11,014 nt of DNA, taken from contig CAMIVJ010000059.1 of assembly GCA_946401765.1 (NCBI GenBank), forward strand, positions 1 through 11,014. The letters are read 5' to 3'. Within the stretch, counting starts at the first letter, position 1, and each line of letters opens with the position of its first letter. Both the position numbers and the translations under genes were made by a program. Origin of the DNA: an uncultured bacterium. GTDB lineage: Bacteria > Verrucomicrobiota > Kiritimatiellia > RFP12 > UBA1067. The notes beneath the pieces were generated by a model, which made no database searches, was not told the origin of the DNA, and saw only the letters and a list, made by a program, of their open reading frames with translations. Shown in pieces: positions 1 through 6,609 of this stretch.

Positions 1-431
1 GGAGTGGTGACGACGGTCGTGCCAACATAGCCCGGATAGTAGTAGGCGTATCCGTACGCGTCATACCACACGTCGTCGAACCAGCAGCTGCGGTAGTAGG
101 GATGAATCGGACCGCGACGCCAGCCGACGAGGCTGAGGGGGCCGGGACGGCGGTGCAGACCGGGTCCGTAGCCCCAGCGGCGGACGGGCGCGGGATGATG
201 CATGCGCGGCGGCGGCGCGGGACGAATCGGAGCAGGACGCATCACCGGAGCGTGGTGCGCGGGCGCGGGACGATAACCGCCTCCGACAGGACCGCGGCTG
301 GGGCCGCGCATTGCGGGCGCAGGGCCACGGCCAGGGCCGCCAGGACCACGTGCGGGACCATGATGACCAGGAGCGGCAAAACCCGTGAGGGCTGCTCCTG
401 CGACCAGTGCGATAATCAGTTTCTTGTTCAT
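1..431 (-). CDS. Secreted Pro/Gly/Arg/His-rich protein, 3' end cut by window edge
   Basis: I do not recognise a family. The reading frame opens at an ATG at 431-429 and stays open to the left edge (143 codons), so the C-terminus is missing. Residues 1-20 are a textbook Sec signal peptide: MNKK, a hydrophobic core (LIIALVAGAALTGF) and a likely cleavage site at GFA-AP. Residues 21-100 are low complexity, built from Pro, Gly, Arg, His and Ala with recurring RGP, GPxRGP and RPAP units. From about residue 105 the chain becomes aromatic, with many Tyr and Trp and one Cys (C116). The start is set by a strong ribosome site (AGGAG at 443-439, 7 nt before ATG). The low-complexity part uses GGT, CGT and CCT more than its GC-rich neighbours, which may mean high expression. 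It is probably periplasmic or surface exposed. I see no clear promoter in the 80 nt upstream; an upstream TTGACT at 528-523 has no convincing -10. Confidence 0.82.
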   Translation of the reverse strand, partial: MNKKLIIALVAGAALTGFAAPGHHGPARGPGGPGRGPAPAMRGPSRGPVGGGYRPAPAHHAPVMRPAPIRPAPPPRMHHPAPVRRWGYGPGLHRRPGPLSLVGWRRGPIHPYYRSCWFDDVWYDAYGYAYYYPGYVGTTVVTT

Positions 432-511
432 GTCGTTTCTCCTCTCTCTTAGCTGTACAGTTTGTATGGAATTTTTCATTCGGCGTTCTGACACGTCTTC
501 ATGATTTTTAA

Positions 512-2533
512 TCACATCGGATAGTCAAGAGCCTCCGGTATCATGATGGTGGTGAGGCACTTTGCCGCACGGTCCTTCGCAAGGCGGGTGCCGGCAAGAG
601 CCTCGTCCAGCTCGTTGCGAAGAGCAGCGAACGCGGCCTTGTCATCGGCTGTCGCGGCGCCGAATCCGTACACCACGCCGGCGCAGATCTTCCCAGCCTC
701 GCCGGCAACGTCGGCCGCCACGGTGCCGAGCAGGTCGTTGAAAGTGTTGAGATAGCCCTGAAGCTCAGGGCCCACCACGGGATGCTCGGCACCGTTTAGA
801 GCGAGGAACTTGATGTCCTCGCGGAAGCTATTCGCGGCCATGAGTCCGGCAAGCGCGTCCGCAAGCGGGAAAACGACGCCGTGGCGCTGCGAAGCGCCGA
901 GGCGCTTTCCGTTCGCATCCTTCGCCGTCTTGGCGAAGTTCTGCGTCCACGCCCATAGACGCAGCGCCGCGGAAATCGCCTTCGCCCCGTTCTCGGCGGC
1001 GCAGGGACATGCCTCGCCGGCCTTTGCCCAAGCTTCGACCTGCGCGAGGAAGACGGGGTTCGCCATCGTCTCGCTGATCTGGCGGCGCTGCACGGCCTCA
1101 GGTCCTTCGTAGGTGGCGTCAAGCTGCATGTCGGTCCACTTGTAGAAGAGGAAGCCCGGGCAGTCCTCGGTGATGCCGTAGCCGCCCATGAGCGTCACGG
1201 CCTCGCGCATCACGTTCGCGCCGTGGCCGGTGTTCCAGAGCTTGCAGCTCGGGCAGAGGATGTTGCAGACGGCGAGGAGGTACACGTAGCGGACGGTCAC
1301 GTCCTCGTCCGCCATCGGGTTCTTGCCCTCTGCGAGCAACGCAGCAGCGCGCTCCATAGGCGCCTTCATGTTCTTGAGCATCTCGCGGCCCTTGCCGAGC
1401 TTGGCCTTTGCCTCGTCCTGAATGAGCTCAAGCTCGTCGTAGCGGCGGGAGATGTCGAATCCAAGCGAAGAGGCCGCCTCGGCGGTGGCCCACACGTCGG
1501 CGAGGCGCTCGGTGACGTCCTCCTTCATCTGCAGGCCCTGCTGGTAGCGCGGCGACGCCTCGTCCACGCCCGCCGCGCCGCGGAAGCGCGTGCGCTGGTA
1601 GCGGATCACGGGCTCGACGGCGCTCATCAGAGAGCCCGCCCCCATAACGCCCACGCCAACGCGAGTCTTCGAGAACACCTGGGCGATGATCTCGCTGTGG
1701 CCGAGGCGCGGAACCACCTTGCCGTCGACGATGTCATAGCCGCCAACGATGCGGCTTGCGGGCACCACTACGTCGATCACGGGGTCGCCTGTGTTGGAAA
1801 GCTGGTGCACGCACTTGAGCGTCTGCGCGCCGCGGTCGAACTTGCCGGGGTCCGTGGCCTCGACGATGATCATGCAGGAGCCCTTGATGCGCTCATCGCC
1901 GGAATTGGCGGCCACGGTCACATAGTCGGCAATGGCGATGTTGGTGATGAAGCGGCCTCGCTTCTCTACGCGGATCATGGGCTCTTCGCCGTCCTTCCAC
2001 TCGGCGATGGAGACGCGTCCGCAGAGAACGCCCGTGTCAACGCCCACGTATGGCAGCGGTTCTGTGAGCGCGAACGATCCGCGCCAGGTCTTGCCGCTTT
2101 CGTTGCCCGGGGCGCAGAGCGTCATGTAGCGCGCCTTCTGCTCGGGGGTGCCAAGCTCGGCGATGGGGCCCATGGCAAGGCCGTTCACGAGCGCGGAGGT
2201 CGCAGCGCCGTTGTCCACCCAGCTCAGCTCGTATGAGATCAGTGAAGAGGCGAGGTTCTTGGGCCCGTCGAAGAGGCCGCCGAACTCCTGCTTGAGCGTG
2301 CTTGCGGTGATGCCCGATGCGTCGAACGCGTCGAACGCGCCCTGCTTCTCGGGCGTCCAGTCGTGCGTGGCGCGCTGACCGCCCGCCACGAGCTTCGCAA
2401 CGTCGCCGCGGGCCACGCTGCGCGCGCCTGCCACCGCCATCTGGATGTCGTAGCGCTCGGCGAAGCGCCACATTATCTGGCGCACTTCGTCGCCGGGAAG
2501 CATTTTCATCGTTGGACGTTCGGTTGATTCCAT
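512..2533 (-). CDS. Acyl-CoA dehydrogenase family protein with long C-terminal domain
   Basis: This is a 673-residue flavoprotein of the acyl-CoA dehydrogenase family, which forms a 2,3-double bond in acyl-CoA thioesters and passes electrons to ETF. The N-terminal helical part covers about 40-145. The FAD-contacting loop reads GSFALTEP (152-159) and is followed by the beta domain to about 275. The C-terminal helical core has GGYGITEDCPGF (450-461), and E476 in TYEGPEAVQRRQ sits where medium-chain enzymes carry the catalytic base. The protein is much longer than the common 380 residues. About 170 residues follow the active-site segment and could be an AcylCoA_dehyd_C-like (PF12806) helical domain; I cannot search this. 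Oddities are a CX3CX2C cluster (C423, C427, C430) and a CPC at 509-511. The substrate is unknown. The gene starts 22 nt after dnaX, so it is probably cotranscribed with it. AAGGA lies 11 nt before the ATG, a weak site. No ETF, thiolase or CoA ligase gene is nearby. Confidence 0.9.
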   Translation of the reverse strand: MESTERPTMKMLPGDEVRQIMWRFAERYDIQMAVAGARSVARGDVAKLVAGGQRATHDWTPEKQGAFDAFDASGITASTLKQEFGGLFDGPKNLASSLISYELSWVDNGAATSALVNGLAMGPIAELGTPEQKARYMTLCAPGNESGKTWRGSFALTEPLPYVGVDTGVLCGRVSIAEWKDGEEPMIRVEKRGRFITNIAIADYVTVAANSGDERIKGSCMIIVEATDPGKFDRGAQTLKCVHQLSNTGDPVIDVVVPASRIVGGYDIVDGKVVPRLGHSEIIAQVFSKTRVGVGVMGAGSLMSAVEPVIRYQRTRFRGAAGVDEASPRYQQGLQMKEDVTERLADVWATAEAASSLGFDISRRYDELELIQDEAKAKLGKGREMLKNMKAPMERAAALLAEGKNPMADEDVTVRYVYLLAVCNILCPSCKLWNTGHGANVMREAVTLMGGYGITEDCPGFLFYKWTDMQLDATYEGPEAVQRRQISETMANPVFLAQVEAWAKAGEACPCAAENGAKAISAALRLWAWTQNFAKTAKDANGKRLGASQRHGVVFPLADALAGLMAANSFREDIKFLALNGAEHPVVGPELQGYLNTFNDLLGTVAADVAGEAGKICAGVVYGFGAATADDKAAFAALRNELDEALAGTRLAKDRAAKCLTTIMIPEALDYPM

Positions 2534-2555
2534 CTCTCGTTTGTTCCTTTTGGTG

Positions 2556-3989
2556 TTACTTTTTCATGTCGGTGATCTTCGCGCCTTTGAAAATGCCCAT
2601 GAAGTCGTTGAGGCGCCTGTCGTCGAGCATCTGGCGCTGCTCCTCCGGCGTAAGGTCGCGCGACTGCGGCTGATCGGGCGCTGGGGCTGCGGCTGGCGGC
2701 CGAAGTTGTGGCGCTGGCGCCGCCGCGGGAGATGGCGCTGGAGCCATAACCGCATGGGCCGGCGCAGGCGAGGCAGGACGGGGCGCGGCTGGGGCAACGG
2801 GCGCAACAGGCGTTGGGGGCACGGCTGGCTGCGCCGCACGAAGCGCGCGCACGGCGCGCATAAGCTCCTCAATGCTTGCCACGGTGGCGAGGCGCGAGGC
2901 GCGGATGAGAGTCATCTCGATGAGTGTGCGCACGCTGAGCACGTGGCGGAGCTTGTCCTCCATCGCAGCCAGCTGGTCCGCCACGCGGAATATGCGCGAA
3001 GAGTCGCAGAGCTTCGCCTGCTCGGCAAGCGTCTTCACCTGCTCGGGCGTCGCCTCGAGGCCCGTTGTGGCGCCTCCGAGCGTCTGATACACGAGCAGAT
3101 TGCGAAAATGCTGCATGAGTTCGCTCGCGAGGCGGCGCATATTCTTGCCTGCGGAGTCAAACGCCTCCACCGCACGCAGAATCGCCGCGGCGTCGCCCTT
3201 CAGCACCGCGCCGGCCAGGCCCTCGAGCGCGCTGCGCGAAACGAGGCCGAACACGCCAAGAGCGTCCTCCTCGGTGATCTTCATGCCCTTGAATGCGATT
3301 AGCTGGTCTAGCGAGCTTAGCGCGTCGCGCATGCCGCCCTCCGCGCCGCGCGCGATCGCCAAGAGGGCGTCCTCCTCCGCATCGATACCCTCCTTGCCGC
3401 AGATGTAGCGCAGGCGCTCGGCAATCTGATGCGTCTGGATGCGGCGCAGGTCGAAGCGCTGGCAGCGGGAGACGATGGTGTCCAGCACCTTGTCGCCTTC
3501 CGTGGTGGCGAAGACGAACCTCACGTATGGAGGCGGCTCCTCGAGCGTCTTGAGAAGCGCGTTCCAGGCGGAGGCCGTGAGCATGTGGCATTCGTCGATG
3601 ATGAAGATCTTGTACTTGGACGATGCCGGCTTGAACTGCACGGCCTCGATGATCGGCCGCACGTCCTCCACCTTGTTGTGGCTCGCCGCGTCGAGCTCAA
3701 CAACGTCGATCGACCTTCCCGCCGCGATCTGGACGCAGTTCTCGCACTCACCGCACGGCTCCACGCCCTTCGGGTTCGTGCAGTTGAGCGCCTTCGCGAA
3801 GATGCGCGAGAGCGTGGTCTTGCCTATGCCGCGCGGACCTATGAAGAGGTACGCGTTCGCCACGCGCCCCGACTCGAGCGCGTTCCTCAGCGTGCGCGTG
3901 ACATGCTCCTGCCCAACGACGTCCTCGAACGTCATCGGGCGGTACTTAAGCGGCAACGCCACATGCGCCGTCTGTTCATTGCCTTCCAT
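2556..3989 (-). CDS. dnaX: DNA polymerase III subunit gamma/tau (clamp loader)
   Basis: DnaX is the AAA+ motor subunit of the clamp loader, which opens the beta sliding clamp and loads it on primed DNA. Family hallmarks are in order: LKYRPMTFEDVVGQ (14-27); Walker A GPRGIGKTT (51-59); four zinc-binding cysteines C70, C79, C82 and C85; Walker B IDECH (131-135), with Cys where many homologues have Val; sensor 1 ATTE (161-164); SRC with probable arginine finger R175; and sensor 2 GGMRDALS (218-225, R221). Domain III runs to about 380. A Pro/Ala-rich linker (388-442) and a short conserved-looking tail (FKGAKITD, 467-474) end the protein at 477 residues. It lacks the long tau-specific part of the 643-residue E. 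coli protein and looks like a gamma-type form. The ATG must be near the real start because the LKYRP motif begins at residue 14. There is no usable Shine-Dalgarno, and the promoter -10 ends 8 nt before the ATG. The acyl-CoA dehydrogenase gene follows after 22 nt. Confidence 0.97.
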   Translation of the reverse strand: MEGNEQTAHVALPLKYRPMTFEDVVGQEHVTRTLRNALESGRVANAYLFIGPRGIGKTTLSRIFAKALNCTNPKGVEPCGECENCVQIAAGRSIDVVELDAASHNKVEDVRPIIEAVQFKPASSKYKIFIIDECHMLTASAWNALLKTLEEPPPYVRFVFATTEGDKVLDTIVSRCQRFDLRRIQTHQIAERLRYICGKEGIDAEEDALLAIARGAEGGMRDALSSLDQLIAFKGMKITEEDALGVFGLVSRSALEGLAGAVLKGDAAAILRAVEAFDSAGKNMRRLASELMQHFRNLLVYQTLGGATTGLEATPEQVKTLAEQAKLCDSSRIFRVADQLAAMEDKLRHVLSVRTLIEMTLIRASRLATVASIEELMRAVRALRAAQPAVPPTPVAPVAPAAPRPASPAPAHAVMAPAPSPAAAPAPQLRPPAAAPAPDQPQSRDLTPEEQRQMLDDRRLNDFMGIFKGAKITDMKK

Positions 3990-3997
3990 GTGCCTAG

Positions 3998-4026
3998 ATT
4001 ATACCAAACCCCATCCGCGTAATCAA
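3998..4026 (-). promoter_or_regulatory. Sigma70-type promoter of dnaX (extended -10)
   Basis: Read on the minus strand, TTGATT (4026-4021), a 17-nt spacer and a perfect TATAAT (4003-3998) preceded by TGG form a near-consensus extended -10 promoter. The -35 overlaps the TGA stop codon (4025-4023) of the upstream ABC ATPase gene. Only 8 nt separate the -10 from the dnaX ATG, so a start point 7-9 nt downstream (3991-3989) would give a leader of 0-2 nt. Transcription start has not been measured; the call rests on sequence match and position. Confidence 0.85.
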
Positions 4027-4955
4027 ACAGAATCGTGCTTGAGGTAGGCCTGTTCCAGGGACTGGCCGGCGGCAACGGAGACTACGCCGGCCTTGCCGAT
4101 CAGAACCGGCAGAAGCGCGGCGTTTACGGCGGCGACGTCGGCACCGGAAGCCGCGAAGTCGCATGCCAGCTCGGCCTCGCCCTTCCACGAGAACGAGGTT
4201 CCGGGCAGGGCGGACGACAATGCCTCCACCAGCGCGGACGGATCCGCCGGCGCCGCGGCAAGCGTGTAAACGACGCGCCCTGCGGCGGACGTTATGTCGC
4301 GCACCGTCGCCATGCGCACCACGCGGCCGTTCTCCACGAACGCAACGTGCGTGCAGAGTATCTCCACGTCGTTGAGGTTGTGGGACGACACGACGATCGT
4401 CTGTCGGCCGCGGCGGGCGAGGATGAAATTGCGCATGCGGCTCTGCTCGGCTGGGTCGAGTCCGTTAAGAGGCTCGTCGAGCAGCACCACCTCGGGCGAG
4501 CCGATGAAACACTGCGCCAGCATCACGCGCTTGCGCATGCCGTGAGAAAGAGAGCGGATGGTGCTGTCGGCGCGGTCGGCGAGGTTCATCGCCGCAAGGA
4601 CCTCGGCCGTAGAGGCCCGCGAGACCTCGGCGGAAAGTCCCTGAAGGCGTCCGTAGCGGTAGAGAAGCGCGCGCGGATTTGCCTCGAGAGGCAGGGCGGA
4701 GTCCTGCGGAAGTATTGAGAGGCGTCCAGAGTGGACGGATGCGTTGAACGGACCTCGTCCGAGAACGTCTATTGTGCCGTCCGTGGGTCGCAGAAATCCC
4801 GCCACGCACATCATCCATGTCGTCTTGCCTGCGCCGTTCGGCCCCACCAGGCCCATAACGGCGCCCTGCGGCACCGCGAGCGTGAAGCCGTCCAGCGCCC
4901 TTCTGCGTCCATAGCGCTTCACGAGAGCGCTTGTGGATATCGCCGCGCCGGTCAT
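4023..4955 (-). CDS. ABC transporter ATP-binding protein (ABC-2 exporter type)
   Basis: This is a 310-residue cytoplasmic ATPase that should power the ABC-2 permease encoded just upstream. The motifs are complete: Walker A GPNGAGKTT (38-46), Q-loop Q84 (LPQD), signature LSHGMRKR (136-143), Walker B VVLLDE (156-161) with catalytic E161, D-loop NGLDP (164-168) and H-loop H192 (VSSHNL). After about residue 215 an alpha/beta tail of roughly 95 residues follows, as in many ATPases of ABC-2 exporters; its role is unknown. The start codon overlaps the permease stop in ATGA (4955-4952), and a very good AGGAGG site lies 5 nt upstream at 4966-4961, inside the permease gene. It is the last gene of the cstA operon; its stop codon lies within the dnaX -35 element. 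The transported substrate cannot be told from the sequence. Exporter is the usual direction for this type. Confidence 0.95.
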   Translation of the reverse strand: MTGAAISTSALVKRYGRRRALDGFTLAVPQGAVMGLVGPNGAGKTTWMMCVAGFLRPTDGTIDVLGRGPFNASVHSGRLSILPQDSALPLEANPRALLYRYGRLQGLSAEVSRASTAEVLAAMNLADRADSTIRSLSHGMRKRVMLAQCFIGSPEVVLLDEPLNGLDPAEQSRMRNFILARRGRQTIVVSSHNLNDVEILCTHVAFVENGRVVRMATVRDITSAAGRVVYTLAAAPADPSALVEALSSALPGTSFSWKGEAELACDFAASGADVAAVNAALLPVLIGKAGVVSVAAGQSLEQAYLKHDSV

Positions 4956-5848
4956 GCGTCCCTCCTGCGGAAGACCGCCACTCCAAGCGCGAAGAAGAAC
5001 ATGCCTAGCGCCACCAGCCTGAACGCGGCGTTCGCAAGCGGCGCGAAGCTGCGCCGCCAGAGAAGTATCTTGGCACTAGAAGGCGTAAGGATCTCGAAGT
5101 TCTGCAGCCACGGGCAGTCGAACCACTTGGCGTTCATCCACAGAACGCCGGGCAGCGCGCACAGCGCAACCACTGCGAATATGCCGAGCGCCGTGGCCCT
5201 GCTGCCGGAACGGGTGAAATGCGAGATGCCCAGCGCCACGCCCAGCCACGAAAGGGAATAGAGCCACGCCCGCGCGCCCCAGTCGAACATCGCGGGCAGA
5301 AGCGAGGTCGCGTTCGAGAGGCGGCACACCGCCACGCACCACGCGCCGACCGCGCTTGCCGCGAGGGCGAATACAAGCATCAGCGCCAGGCCGGCGAACT
5401 TGCCGAGGGACCATTCCGCGCGCGTGCAGCGAACAATGGAGTAGCGCACAGCGCCGCTCTTCAGGTCGTCCGCCACGCGGTTCCCGGTGGTGAGCACCAC
5501 AAGAAGAGGCGCGCAGAAGAATACGAACCAGGCGTACACGAGCTCGATTGGATGGCGTCCCTGGATGTCGGCATAGACAAGGTCGTTGGATACCATTGCT
5601 CGGACCATCTTCTGGAACGGCTTGGACTGCCATAGCGCGGTGCTCACAACGCCCGTCTTGTCGGCATCGGGCAGCTGCAGAAGCTGCGCGAGCTCCTGCT
5701 CCATCCTGCCGAAGATTGATATCGTTCCGTACATGCAGCACGCGGCGGAGACGATGTAGAGCAGCAAAAGCACGAGCGCGCGCCGGCTGCGCAGAGCGCC
5801 CGCGCATTCGGCGAGGGCCACCTGGAAGATTCTCGCAAGCGACCTCAT
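4952..5848 (-). CDS. ABC-2 family transporter permease
   Basis: This is a 298-residue integral inner-membrane protein. About six hydrophobic segments are visible (roughly 24-41, 102-121, 151-175, 193-211, 218-237 and 275-293). Between the first two lies a loop of about 60 residues rich in charged and polar residues, probably outside the cytoplasm. The stretch DLKSGAVRYSIVRCTRAEW (128-146), ahead of the third segment, has the look of the cytoplasmic coupling region of ABC-2 permeases (D..sG....l..p..R). The tail ends in a basic RRRDA. It begins in an ATGA overlap with the gene before it (5848-5845) and ends in an ATGA overlap with the ATPase gene after it, so the three proteins are likely made in fixed proportion. 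Its own ribosome site is weak (AAGAAGGG about 11 nt upstream), which also suggests coupling. One permease gene implies a homodimer, or a partner elsewhere. The substrate is unknown. Confidence 0.88.
   Translation of the reverse strand: MRSLARIFQVALAECAGALRSRRALVLLLLYIVSAACCMYGTISIFGRMEQELAQLLQLPDADKTGVVSTALWQSKPFQKMVRAMVSNDLVYADIQGRHPIELVYAWFVFFCAPLLVVLTTGNRVADDLKSGAVRYSIVRCTRAEWSLGKFAGLALMLVFALAASAVGAWCVAVCRLSNATSLLPAMFDWGARAWLYSLSWLGVALGISHFTRSGSRATALGIFAVVALCALPGVLWMNAKWFDCPWLQNFEILTPSSAKILLWRRSFAPLANAAFRLVALGMFFFALGVAVFRRRDA
4961..4966 (-). promoter_or_regulatory. Ribosome binding site of the ABC ATPase gene
   Basis: AGGAGG on the minus strand lies 5 nt before the ATG at 4955, within the last codons of the permease gene. 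With the ATGA overlap it supports independent as well as coupled initiation, and so fixes the ATPase start. Confidence 0.8.
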
Positions 5849-6609
5849 CGCCGGCCCGCCCTTCTTCCAATCGGCAGAGACTCCATCTTGCCCTGGACTG
5901 AAATTAGCGGCTCTGCCACTCCTGGGTCGATGAAGTCGGTCATCTGGATGTCCGACACCATGGCGCGCGCGCCAGGCGCCACCGCGCCAAGCTTGTCGTA
6001 CGTCTCGGCCATGATCGTGGTGGCGTCGCCAACGAGGCGCAGGCCGAGCTCCTGCGTGAACTTGTCGCTATTGGCAACCTGGTCGGCAAGGGCCTGCATG
6101 GTGTCGCGCAGCTGCGAGTTCATCTCGTTGATCGCAGCGTCGAACTTCTCGGCGCCGGCGGCGTCAAGGTTGAGCTTCTCCTTCCACTGCGCGCGCACGA
6201 CGTCTGCACGGGCGCGCCACATCTCCTGCGCCTCCTCGATGCGCGCGCGCAGGTCGTTCGGCGCTGACGCACGCGGCGCCTCCTCGACGGCAGGATTCTC
6301 GCGGTGATTCGCATTCTCGGCCGGCGCCTCCGCCGCTTCGGGGGCGGCGTTCGTTGAAGGCGCAGCGGCAACCGGCTTCTCGCGCTTCGGGCCGCGACGG
6401 CGCGGGCGGCGCGCCTCGTCCGGGATATGGACCATCTGCGCAAACGACTTGAAGGCGCCTCCGCTCCGGGATGTCTCGGCCGCCTTGACCTTTTCCTCCG
6501 CAGCCTTCTTCTCGCGCTCGCGCAGCTCCTCGCGCGGCCCCCACGCGCCCACTATCAGCCCGATGACGCCCGCCACCGGCACCCATATCCAACCGTTCTT
6601 CATAAGCAT
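5845..6609 (-). CDS. Membrane-anchored coiled-coil protein of unknown function
   Basis: I recognise no family in this 254-residue protein. Residues 5-23 form a single N-terminal membrane segment (WIWVPVAGVIGLIVGAW). A charged helix follows (25-46, RE/EK/AAEEK pattern). A low-complexity linker runs to about 117: it is basic at first (ARRPRRRGPKREK, 66-78), then rich in Ala, Pro, Glu and Asn. Residues 118-205 are predicted helical by heptad-like spacing (LRARIEEAQEMW, then AEKFDAAINEMNSQL), and a mixed 45-residue tail ends in GRRAGRR. The ATG at 6609-6607 directly abuts the cstA stop codon (TAGATG). GAGG sits 6 nt before it; a second ATG two codons later (6603) is an equally possible start. The stop overlaps the ABC-2 permease start. 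It may be an accessory or scaffold protein of the ABC exporter, or act with CstA. This is inferred from position only. Confidence 0.8.
   Translation of the reverse strand: MLMKNGWIWVPVAGVIGLIVGAWGPREELREREKKAAEEKVKAAETSRSGGAFKSFAQMVHIPDEARRPRRRGPKREKPVAAAPSTNAAPEAAEAPAENANHRENPAVEEAPRASAPNDLRARIEEAQEMWRARADVVRAQWKEKLNLDAAGAEKFDAAINEMNSQLRDTMQALADQVANSDKFTQELGLRLVGDATTIMAETYDKLGAVAPGARAMVSDIQMTDFIDPGVAEPLISVQGKMESLPIGRRAGRR

Noticed and set aside
102..452. Plus-strand frame of 116 codons at the left edge
   Set aside because: It lies opposite the signal-peptide protein at 431-1, which has a strong ribosome site and a sensible signal sequence; the plus-strand product has neither.
453..460. CTGTACAG palindrome upstream of the secreted protein, considered as a LexA-like site
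   Set aside because: It is only 8 bp without the LexA N8 spacing; palindromes of this length are expected many times in 11 kb.
502..514. TGATT-TTT-AATCA hairpin at the end of the acyl-CoA dehydrogenase gene
   Set aside because: A five-pair, mostly A/T stem including the stop codon with no U-tract is too weak for a terminator.
1223..2236. Open frame of 337 codons on the plus strand opposite the acyl-CoA dehydrogenase gene
   Set aside because: It is the mirror of a real gene with GC-rich third positions; its product is His/Arg/Ala/Leu-rich with no family motif and no ribosome site.
2556..2570. A-rich AAAAAG at the end of dnaX, considered as a programmed frameshift site like that of E. coli dnaX
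   Set aside because: It lies two codons before the stop and lacks the A-AAA-AAG heptamer; a -1 shift would add only about 17 codons, with no domain.
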